A stretch of 64,000 bases of DNA from Polyangiaceae bacterium (GTDB taxonomy: Bacteria; Myxococcota_A; Polyangia; Polyangiales; Polyangiaceae). The stretch is taken from contig JACKEB010000021.1 of the NCBI GenBank assembly GCA_020633205.1, forward strand, positions 124,001-188,000, in the 5' to 3' direction. This document shows, in pieces, positions 33,374 through 40,907 of the stretch. The position numbers and the translations under genes were made by a program. A model generated the notes under the pieces. It was not told the origin of the DNA, did not search any database, and saw nothing but the letters and a program-made list of their open reading frames with translations. How positions within the stretch are numbered: the first letter of the stretch is position 1; every line of letters starts with the position of its first letter.

Positions 33374-35332
33374 GTGAAGCCGCCTTTCGATCGAGACCGC
33401 GGGTCCGCGGGGTTCAGCGATGATGCCGTCACGATAGTGAAGGACGTCGACACCTGGAAGTCGTCACCCACGCTGCGCACCGAGGTGAACCCGGTCGACC
33501 CGAACCCGGAGCCGCCGACCGACGAAGGGTTCGAGGAGCGCTACGACCTCGTCGACGTGCTGGGGGAAGGCGGCATGGGCGTGGTTCACCTGTGCAGCGA
33601 TCACCGCATTGGCCGAGACGTGGCCATGAAAGTGATCCGCGAGGATATGGGGCAGCGGGCGAGTCTGCGCGCGCGCTTCTTCCGTGAAGCGCGGGTCCAG
33701 GGACAGCTCGAGCACCCGAGCATCGTGCCCGTGTACGATCTGGGGAGCACCGGCACGACGGCGTACTTCACCATGAAGCGCGTCAACGGGCTCACCTTGG
33801 AGCGGATCTTGGCAGGGATCCGTGCAGGGGATCCGGAGATGATCGAGCGCTACTCCCGGCGCCGCTTGCTGACCGCCTTCAGCAGCGTGTGCCTGGCGGT
33901 CGCTTATGCGCATTCCCGAGGCGTGGTGCATCGCGACCTCAAGCCAGCCAACATCATGCTCGGTGACTTCGGTGAGGTCATCGTGCTCGACTGGGGGCTG
34001 GCAAAGCTCCCCGAGGTCGAAGAGCCGACCGGTGGTCGCGTGCTCTTGCCTGCCTCTGACGATCCTCAAACCAAGGCGGGGAGCGTACTCGGCAGTCCAG
34101 GCTACATGCCCCCGGAGCAGATCCGTGGCGCCGGCTCCGTCGATTTCAAGGCAGACATCTACGCTCTCGGTGCGATCTTGTTCGAGCTCGTCACGTTCCA
34201 GCAGATGCACCGCGGCCACACCATCGACGAGATTTTTACCTCCACGTTGATGGGCACCGCTGGGCGCCCTAGCGCGCGCGCTCCCAATCGTAAGATCCCT
34301 AGGGAACTGGACGATATCTGTCAGCGCACCACGGCGCTCGACCCTGCGGAGCGCCCCGAGGCCCGTGAGCTTCACGAAGCGATTGAACAGTTCCTAGATG
34401 GTGCCCGCGACGACGAGCGCCGCACAGCGCTCGCCAACGTGCACGCCCAGTCGGCGCAAGTAGCTCTCACCAAGAGCGCGCTAGAGGACGACGCCGAGCG
34501 CGGCTCGGCGGAGCGGTCCCGAGCGCTGCGGGAGGTGAACGCCGCGCTGGCGCTGCAGCCCACGCATCAAGGCGCCCTAGCGACGCTGATCAGCTTGCTG
34601 GCGGATCCGCCTCGCCACATGCCCCCGGAGGCTCAGGCGGAAATCGACCAGATCCTGCAGCGCGACCGAAAACATTCCGCGCGGAATACAGCGATGGCAT
34701 ACGCTGGGTGGTTGTTGGTTTTGCCGTTCTTGCTCTACTCCGGGGTAAAGAGCTGGCTCGCGGTGGCGATCTTGATGGGAACGATGGCGGTCTCCGTGGG
34801 GTGGTCCGTGTTCATGACCCAGCGTCCGCGCCTCGACACTTGGCACGGGGCGGTCGGACTCACGCTGACGTTCTTGTCGATCTCTGCGACCAGCGTGCTG
34901 TTCGGGCCCTTCGTCGTGTTGCCAACCCTCGGCATGATGGCGTTCCTCGTGTACCTGATGTCTCTGCGATCCGATGCGACCCTGCGTTGGATCGTGTTGG
35001 TGCTCGCGATAGGCGCCGTGCTGATCCCGGTCGCGCTCGAGTTTTCGGGTGTTCTGCCCCGCTCCGTAACGCTGGACTCTCACGGTCTGCACATCACGCC
35101 CTGGGCGGTCGAGATGAGCGGGGGACTCGTGGTGTTCGGGCTCCTGGTCTTCCACGTCTTCGTGATGGTCGTTGCCTATCAGCTCGCCTTGCGCAGCGTG
35201 GACGCGTTCGTCGCGGCCGAGCGCAGCTTGTTTCTCCACGCTTGGCAGCTGCGCCAGCTGATCCCTGACGAGGCCCGAGACGGGCGACTCTCACACGTCG
35301 AGCCCAAGCCGGACCCGGTCTCTTCCCGCTAG
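33374..35332 (+). CDS. Transmembrane Ser/Thr protein kinase
   Basis: 652 residues from GTG 33374. The kinase domain (about 57-340) has the Gly loop GEGGMGVVHL, Lys86 (VAMKVI), HRDLKPANIML (Asp188), DWGLAK (DWG instead of DFG, Asp206) and GSPGYMPPEQI, so it should be active. After a helical linker with a TPR-like segment (REVNAALALQPTHQGAL) there are about seven hydrophobic segments from residue 440 (WLLVLPFLLYSGV, LTLTFLSISATSVLFGPFVV, VVFGLLVFHVFVMVVAYQLA). The C-terminal membrane domain after a cytoplasmic kinase differs from the usual one-TM PASTA type and may sense membrane signals. Neighbours: GGCT before, L,D-transpeptidase after. Confidence 0.9.
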   Translation: MKPPFDRDRGSAGFSDDAVTIVKDVDTWKSSPTLRTEVNPVDPNPEPPTDEGFEERYDLVDVLGEGGMGVVHLCSDHRIGRDVAMKVIREDMGQRASLRARFFREARVQGQLEHPSIVPVYDLGSTGTTAYFTMKRVNGLTLERILAGIRAGDPEMIERYSRRRLLTAFSSVCLAVAYAHSRGVVHRDLKPANIMLGDFGEVIVLDWGLAKLPEVEEPTGGRVLLPASDDPQTKAGSVLGSPGYMPPEQIRGAGSVDFKADIYALGAILFELVTFQQMHRGHTIDEIFTSTLMGTAGRPSARAPNRKIPRELDDICQRTTALDPAERPEARELHEAIEQFLDGARDDERRTALANVHAQSAQVALTKSALEDDAERGSAERSRALREVNAALALQPTHQGALATLISLLADPPRHMPPEAQAEIDQILQRDRKHSARNTAMAYAGWLLVLPFLLYSGVKSWLAVAILMGTMAVSVGWSVFMTQRPRLDTWHGAVGLTLTFLSISATSVLFGPFVVLPTLGMMAFLVYLMSLRSDATLRWIVLVLAIGAVLIPVALEFSGVLPRSVTLDSHGLHITPWAVEMSGGLVVFGLLVFHVFVMVVAYQLALRSVDAFVAAERSLFLHAWQLRQLIPDEARDGRLSHVEPKPDPVSSR

Positions 35333-35423
35333 GCCGCGCCCCTCGGCGGCGCACGGCTCCCAAAACTCGGCTGAAAACTTCAGTTTTTTGGCCCAAATCC
35401 TCGGGGTTGTGCATGTGGACCCC

Positions 35424-37064
35424 ATGAGCCGAGTAACTACCCACGTGCGCTACCTCGCCCCCATCCTGGCCAGCGCGGCACTGCTTGCCTGCAGCGGACC
35501 GGATTTTTTCGGGGGGGGAGAGAGCAGCGGAAAGAAGGACCCAGGGCTCAGCAAGGTCAAGGCGGAGAACGGCGGCGCTGAGCTACCTGCGGAGGAAGAC
35601 TGGTCTCAAGTGCCGGTTCCAGCGGCGGACAACCCCAAGCTCGCGCCGATCTCCATGCTGACTCCTGTCTACGCAAAGCCGAGTCGCAGCGCGACCGCGA
35701 TTGGCTACCTGCGGGCAGGGGCGCGGGTTGCGCGCTCGAAGGATCCGGTGACCAAGCGCGACTGTAAGGGCGGGTGGTACGCGGTTCGTCCCGTTGGGTT
35801 CGTGTGTGCCGACAAGGACTCCGCGACCACCAACCTCGAGCATCCCATCGCGCGCGCCCTACAGGTCGAACCGAATCAGAAGCGCCCGATGCCTTACGCC
35901 TACGCATTCCTGCGGTCCATCGCGCCGAACTACCTCCGCGTGCCGAGCAAGCAGCAGATGTTCGAGTACGAAATGCGCCTCGCGCGCCACCTGCGAAGCT
36001 ATCGCAAGCTGCACGAGAAGTGGGACGCGCTGGACGTCGGCGCCAACGACGTGCCTCTGGACGAGAAGGGCGTCGCGATTGGGGCGATACCGGACCACGC
36101 CACGCCCATGGACATGAGCGAACGCTACGGCGGAGACGGTCACGACGAGGCACCGTGGTGGCTCCAGGGCGATCGCAAGATCCCGAACATCAGTCACTTC
36201 AAGGCGCCGGACTACGCGGTCATCGCGGACCGCGTCCGGCGGCACGCTGGTGTCGCGTTGATCGGGACCTTCGTCGCCGGCGAAGGGGAGACCGAGCGCC
36301 GCTATGCGATCAGCACCGACGCGCGCTTGATCCCTGCGGATAAGCTCAAGGCGGATAGCGGTTCGCCGTTCCACGGCTACGACATCTCGAGCGTCGGGCT
36401 ACCGGTGGCCTTCGCCCGTAAGGCGGGCGCCACTTGGTGGGACGTGAAGGGCGGGAAGCTGGAGAGGGGCGAGCGCCTTGGCTGGCGCGAGTACATCGCG
36501 CTCAGCGGGAAGGTGGAGCGCATCCAAGGCGTGCGCATGGTGGAGGCTCGCAACGGACGCTGGCTGCGATCCGAGGACCTGAAGACGGCTGCGAAGCCCC
36601 GTAGCCTGCCGAGCTGGGCACGCAAGGGCCGCAAGTGGATCGACATCTCGATCGTCAGTCAGACGCTGGTGCTGTGGGAGGGTGACAAGCCGATCTACGC
36701 GACCCTGGTCTCCACAGGTCGCGATGGCTTGGGCGATCCGAAGAAGACCCTGAGCACGCCGCGTGGCACCTTCAACATCTATCAAAAGCACGTGACCACG
36801 ACGATGGACTCCAACGTCGCCGACCACGAGTTCGAGCTGCGCGACGTACCGTGGGTCATGTACTTCAAGGGAGGCTACGCGATTCACGGAGCGTACTGGC
36901 ACGACGACTTCGGCCGCTCGCGGTCTCACGGCTGCGTCAACGTGGCGCCGATCGACGCGCGCTTCGTCTTCCAGTGGGCGACACCCAAGGTTCCCGAGCA
37001 CTGGCACGCCGCCTACGCGGGTGAATCCTTCGAGGACGGCACCCTAGTCCACATTCACAAGTGA
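35424..37064 (+). CDS. L,D-transpeptidase (YkuD) lipoprotein
   Basis: ATG 35424 gives lipobox Cys23 (SAALLAC). The first about 400 residues are not recognised beyond an SH3-like stretch (TPVYAKPSRSATAIGYLRAG). The YkuD domain is at about 400-520: WIDISIVSQTLVLWEG, TPRGTFNIY, GYAIHGAYWHDDFG and SRSHGCVNVAP with catalytic Cys504 and His502. It should make 3-3 peptidoglycan cross-links or attach proteins to the wall. At 546 aa it is longer than typical YkuD enzymes because of the N-terminal part. The gene lies just after a membrane Ser/Thr kinase on the same strand; phosphorylation control is only a guess. Confidence 0.88.
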   Translation: MSRVTTHVRYLAPILASAALLACSGPDFFGGGESSGKKDPGLSKVKAENGGAELPAEEDWSQVPVPAADNPKLAPISMLTPVYAKPSRSATAIGYLRAGARVARSKDPVTKRDCKGGWYAVRPVGFVCADKDSATTNLEHPIARALQVEPNQKRPMPYAYAFLRSIAPNYLRVPSKQQMFEYEMRLARHLRSYRKLHEKWDALDVGANDVPLDEKGVAIGAIPDHATPMDMSERYGGDGHDEAPWWLQGDRKIPNISHFKAPDYAVIADRVRRHAGVALIGTFVAGEGETERRYAISTDARLIPADKLKADSGSPFHGYDISSVGLPVAFARKAGATWWDVKGGKLERGERLGWREYIALSGKVERIQGVRMVEARNGRWLRSEDLKTAAKPRSLPSWARKGRKWIDISIVSQTLVLWEGDKPIYATLVSTGRDGLGDPKKTLSTPRGTFNIYQKHVTTTMDSNVADHEFELRDVPWVMYFKGGYAIHGAYWHDDFGRSRSHGCVNVAPIDARFVFQWATPKVPEHWHAAYAGESFEDGTLVHIHK

Positions 37065-37132
37065 TTCTGGCGCCGAAGCCTGGAGTGGACCCCTGGCAGT
37101 TCTGAAGCCACCTGGTACGCTCCGAGCGCAGA

Positions 37133-37717
37133 ATGCCCCAAGTGCGAGCGAGCTGGCCGAAACTCACCATGGCCCATGCAAAGCAGCTCCCCGACGCGCA
37201 GCGCGCCGCGGTGTGGGCGGCGGTTGGTGACACGCGGCGGGTCGTGCGGGACGCGCCGCTCTTGGCTTGGATCGACGCCGAGGTGCAAGTCGCCGTCTCG
37301 GAAGGCCTGCTGAGCGCCCTCGGCAACGCGCAAACACAGCAGTTTTGGCACTCTTTCATGCTCGAGGCTTTCGGGCGCTCGTTGCTCAAGCCGGTGCGCC
37401 TTGGCGCCCGCGCCCTGTATGGCGGAGGTACTCTCGGCTACCTGCGGATGGCACCGCGAGTCCATGATCTCGTGGCTCGCGGCTGTGGGGAGATGACCGT
37501 CGAGGGGGCCGAGCTCGACTCTCGCGGGAGCGCTATCATTACTGTGAGGAAAATGCCCGCCTTGCTCGGCAAGAGCGAGGCATTCTCCTTGGCGTGGTGG
37601 GGCGCGGCGGCTGCGGTGTTCGACATCTCCGAGGTTCGTGGGGAGACGCACCTGGACATCGGTGAGCTGGGCAAGGGGAGTGTGCGCCTGGATGTGGAGT
37701 GGAGTCCGCGGCGCTAG
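37133..37717 (+). CDS. DUF2378-like myxobacterial protein
   Basis: 194 residues, helical N-terminal half and beta-rich C-terminal half. The features FWHSFMLEAFGRSLLKP, YLRMAPRVHDLVARGCGEM and a terminal GKGSVRLDVEW resemble the Myxococcus paralogous family TIGR02265/DUF2378, which has no known function; this match is by general pattern only. No signal. Its stop codon directly abuts the stop of the convergent RCK gene with no gap (37717/37718), so no terminator can lie between them. Confidence 0.55.
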   Translation: MPQVRASWPKLTMAHAKQLPDAQRAAVWAAVGDTRRVVRDAPLLAWIDAEVQVAVSEGLLSALGNAQTQQFWHSFMLEAFGRSLLKPVRLGARALYGGGTLGYLRMAPRVHDLVARGCGEMTVEGAELDSRGSAIITVRKMPALLGKSEAFSLAWWGAAAAVFDISEVRGETHLDIGELGKGSVRLDVEWSPRR

Positions 37718-39178
37718 TCACGCCGCGAGATCGCGCTGTGATTCCCCGCGCACCGCGAACCAGCTCTCCGGCATGCTGGCGAGCAATAGGTCGGCTACGC
37801 TGACCATCTCGAAGCCACTCTCTCGAGACACCTCTTCGGCGAATAGCGACGCGCGAAAGCTGCGTGCGATCACCAGTGCGCTGGGCCAGCGCTGCTTCAG
37901 CCAGATGGCGGCTCGCAGGTTGGTCGCGTCGTCGCCTGAGCCAACGATAATCACTGGCTGACACAGCGAGAGCTGGTGGCTCTCCTCCAAGCCGCGCCAA
38001 AGTCGGGGATCCTTGATGTCACCCTCGACTACCGAGCGCTCGTAGCCTTCGGTAAAGCCAACCTGCTCTGCGAATTCACTGCAGGCACGCTCGGCGTTGG
38101 TGTCCACGATCAGGCAGCGATCGAAGCTCTTCGGCGCGCGTTGTTGCAGCTCTTCGAGCACGGTCTGCCCAAAGCGTCCGAAGCCTGCCAGCACCACGCG
38201 ATCTCGGGGAAGCGTTTGCTTGAAGTGCTTCAGCATGCGCGTCTCGACCAGGTGACGGGCGGCGATCTGGTGGGCATTGAACGTCGCGCAGGTGCGGGCC
38301 ACTAGCGTGTGGGCCATCCCCAGCATGAAGCGCAGGTCGGAGACGTGAACGATGATGCGGCCTTCCAGCCCTGGCGCCAGGTTCAGCACCCGCGTTGCCG
38401 CGTCGAGGTTCGAGAAATCGTTGTCGCTGAGCAGCACCACCCGCGCGGCGCGGTCAAGGCGGATGCGCGCTAGCACTGCGCTGCTCGAGATGTCGCCCTG
38501 TACAATTTCCGCGCGGTATATTTCTCGCGCCTGATCCGAGAGCGATTCCCCGATGCGTGGGTCCACCACCACCACCGGCACTCGCGGTTCCAGTTTTCGC
38601 AACCGCTTCAGATAGAGCATTGCGAGGCGGCTCGAGCCGCTGATCACCACATGCCCGCGGAGTCTTCTGAGGCGCCAAGACTGAGGCTCGAGGACCTTCA
38701 GGACGCCCTCGATGACGGCGCTGGCAGTGATGGCTGGCGCGACGAAGTACACCAGCCACAGGAGGTCTTGTCCCCAGGCAGGCCCGCCGCGTGGCATTCC
38801 GAGATCCAGCCCGCCCAACACGAACAGCCCAATCGCGTAGTACAGACGAGTCAGGACGCCCGCACTCGAGACCCCGGGCCGATCCGTCAGTTCCACGCCG
38901 CTCGAGAGCGCGATGAAACCTGCGACGAAGGTGAGCAGCAGGAGCCCGCCCCGCCAGCCCACGGGCTTGCTTGCGCGCAGCCGATCCAGCCAAGAGCTTC
39001 GAATCAGCTGCCGGAGCCGCGGCGAGGTGCGTGAGCTACCCGGTTCCGCCCGTGAACTCGGCGGCGCCACGGGCAGTGCGCCGGTGCCGAGAGCCGAGCG
39101 ACCCGCGCTGGAGAACTCACCCGCCATCGGCGCGGAATCACCCGCAGGGTGTTCTGCGCTGGAGTCGCTGACGGGCAT
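37718..39178 (-). CDS. RCK/TrkA-N double NAD-domain membrane protein (CASTOR/POLLUX-like)
   Basis: About 486 residues from ATG 39178 (GTG 39199 is an alternative). A disordered Ser-rich N-terminus is followed by three hydrophobic segments (GLLLLTFVAGFIALSSGV, YYAIGLFVLGGLDLG, LLWLVYFVAPAITASAVI) and two TrkA-N domains. The first begins HVVISGSSRLAMLYL, with a degenerate nucleotide loop. The second has VVLAGFGRFGQTVLEEL, a canonical GxGxxG, with acidic ends of strand (VDTNAE). The layout resembles CASTOR/POLLUX ion channel-like proteins, though no clear K+ filter is seen. Probably a regulated ion channel or its gate (inference). Confidence 0.75.
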   Translation of the reverse strand: MPVSDSSAEHPAGDSAPMAGEFSSAGRSALGTGALPVAPPSSRAEPGSSRTSPRLRQLIRSSWLDRLRASKPVGWRGGLLLLTFVAGFIALSSGVELTDRPGVSSAGVLTRLYYAIGLFVLGGLDLGMPRGGPAWGQDLLWLVYFVAPAITASAVIEGVLKVLEPQSWRLRRLRGHVVISGSSRLAMLYLKRLRKLEPRVPVVVVDPRIGESLSDQAREIYRAEIVQGDISSSAVLARIRLDRAARVVLLSDNDFSNLDAATRVLNLAPGLEGRIIVHVSDLRFMLGMAHTLVARTCATFNAHQIAARHLVETRMLKHFKQTLPRDRVVLAGFGRFGQTVLEELQQRAPKSFDRCLIVDTNAERACSEFAEQVGFTEGYERSVVEGDIKDPRLWRGLEESHQLSLCQPVIIVGSGDDATNLRAAIWLKQRWPSALVIARSFRASLFAEEVSRESGFEMVSVADLLLASMPESWFAVRGESQRDLAA

Positions 39179-39372
39179 CGCCGGGATACTATCGCACACC
39201 GTCCGCAGGCGTGGCAGATGACGCAGATCCTAGCCGTTTCCGAGCGCGTGCCGTCTGCCTCGAAGAATCCGCTGCCAACAACACCGCCGGAAAAGCCGCG
39301 CGGGAAGAATCCGCACGCCGATGAGTGAAGCGATGAAACTCTGTGCGCTTGTCCCCACTCACCATCGCGGAT

Positions 39373-39379
39373 GGAGGAG
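39373..39379 (+). promoter_or_regulatory. Shine-Dalgarno that fixes the second kinase start
   Basis: GGAGGAG ends 5 nt before GTG 39385. It selects that start over the open frame to 39343 and over ATG 39406. Confidence 0.75.
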
Positions 39380-39384
39380 TGCGC

Positions 39385-40281
39385 GTGATAAAAGAACAGG
39401 TTCCGATGCGCAGCACCGGGGGACACAGCAACTGGGATCGAAGTGGGCAGACGGTAGGGGACCGCTACCGTCTGTTGCAGGTGCTTGGCCGCGGCGGGCA
39501 AGGCGTCGTGTACGAGGCTCAGGACCAGCGCTACGGCGACTTGGTTGCGATCAAGGTGCTGAACGACACACTGACCAAGGACCCGGATTTCCGCGAGCGA
39601 ATGTTCCGTGAAGGACGGGCCATGACTCAGCTCACGGGCACCGCTGCGGTGCGCGTCTTGGATCAGGTGTGGTCCCCGGATGGCGCGCTGTGTCTGGTCA
39701 TGGAGCGTCTCTATGGCCTCGAGCTCGACGACTTGCTCACCCAGCTCGATAAGCGTGGACAGCGCATGCCGGCCCAAGCCCTGTTGGAGATGCTGGGACC
39801 CGTCGTGTCCACGCTCGAGCGCGCCCATCAGCTGGGTATCGTCCACCGCGACCTCAAGCCCGGAAACATCTTCTTGATCGACGACGCCCACGGCGGCGGC
39901 GTGCGGGTGCTGGACTTCGGGTTCGCCAAGTTCGTGCGCATGCGAGGCTTCACAGCCGACGGGACAATCGCTGGCTCGCCGACTTACATCGCGCCCGAAA
40001 CCTGGAAAGGCGGCAAGATTGACGGGCGGGTCGATGTCTACGCGCTTGGTGCAATCGTCTTCCGCTGCCTCACGGGGCAGCCTCCGTTCGACAGCAAGAA
40101 CCTCGGGGCGCTGCTCGTGGCGGTCACCGAAGGGGAGCGCCCAAGTCTGCATCAGCTCCGCACGGATCTAAACCCGGGCATCGACTTCTGGGTGCAACAG
40201 GCGTTAGCTGCCAATCCTGACGAGCGTTTCTTGGGGGTGAGGGCGCTCTTCAACTCACTGAAAAGCGTACTCGCTGCCTGA
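39385..40281 (+). CDS. Cytoplasmic Ser/Thr protein kinase
   Basis: 298 residues from GTG 39385, almost only a kinase domain: RYRLLQVLGRGGQGVVYEAQ (Gly loop), Lys57 (VAIKVL), HRDLKPGNIFL (Asp156), DFGFAKFV (Asp177), GSPTYIAPE and DVYALGAIVF. All catalytic residues are present. There is no membrane segment or sensor domain, so it must be controlled by partners. The last codons (GCTGCCTGA) are also the first bases of the 178-bp satellite, which starts inside the gene's end. The GltJ-like gene converges on it from the other side of the satellite. Confidence 0.92.
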   Translation: MIKEQVPMRSTGGHSNWDRSGQTVGDRYRLLQVLGRGGQGVVYEAQDQRYGDLVAIKVLNDTLTKDPDFRERMFREGRAMTQLTGTAAVRVLDQVWSPDGALCLVMERLYGLELDDLLTQLDKRGQRMPAQALLEMLGPVVSTLERAHQLGIVHRDLKPGNIFLIDDAHGGGVRVLDFGFAKFVRMRGFTADGTIAGSPTYIAPETWKGGKIDGRVDVYALGAIVFRCLTGQPPFDSKNLGALLVAVTEGERPSLHQLRTDLNPGIDFWVQQALAANPDERFLGVRALFNSLKSVLAA

Positions 40282-40887
40282 GCCGGTTGGCTCGCCGGTT
40301 AGGACGCCCGCCGATCCCGGCCCCTGGCTTCGTTTGGGCTGCGCTTCCGGTGCTCAAATACTCGAGTATGTTCCGCTCCGGTTCTCGCCCAAGCCTCGCC
40401 AGGAACCGGGCTTGACGGGCGGTTTGGCGGAGGGGTTGCGGCGAGTACTGGCTGCCTGAGCCGGTTGGCTCGCCGGTTAGGACGCCCGCCGATCCCGGCC
40501 CCTGGCTTCGTTTGGGCTGCGCTTCCGGTGCTCAAATACTCGAGTATGTTCCGCTCCGGTTCTCGCCCAAGCCTCGCCAGGAACCGGGCTTGACGGGCGG
40601 TTTGGCGGAGGGGTTGCGGCGAGTACTGGCTGCCTGAGCCGGTTGGCTCGCCGGTTAGGACGCCCGCCGATCCCGGCCCCTGGCTTCGTTTGGGCTGCGC
40701 TTCCGGTGCTCAAATACTCGAGTATGTTCCGCTCCGGTTCTCGCCCAAGCCTCGCCAGGAACCGGGCTTGACGGGCGGTTTGGCGGAGGGGTTGCGGCGA
40801 GTACTGGCTGCCTGAGCCGGTTGGCTCGCCGGTTAGGACGCCCGCCGATCCCGGCCCCTGGCTTCGTTTGGGCTGCGCTTCCGGTGC
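40267..40887. repeat. 178-bp tandem satellite, 3.5 copies
   Basis: Copies begin at 40273, 40451, 40629 and 40807 (period 178 bp); they look identical, and the fourth stops after 81 bp. Each full copy has GAGCCGGTTGGCTC (hairpin) and a perfect palindrome ATACTCGAGTAT (40358, 40536, 40714). The array fills the gap between the convergent kinase and GltJ-like genes. As 178 is not a multiple of 3, apparent minus-strand frames through it are accidental. Confidence 0.97.
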
Positions 40888-40907
40888 GCTCTCCGCCGCG
40901 GCAGCGG

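Noticed and set aside
40267..40887. CRISPR array
   Set aside because: Units are 178 bp with no unique spacers between short repeats, and there are no cas genes.
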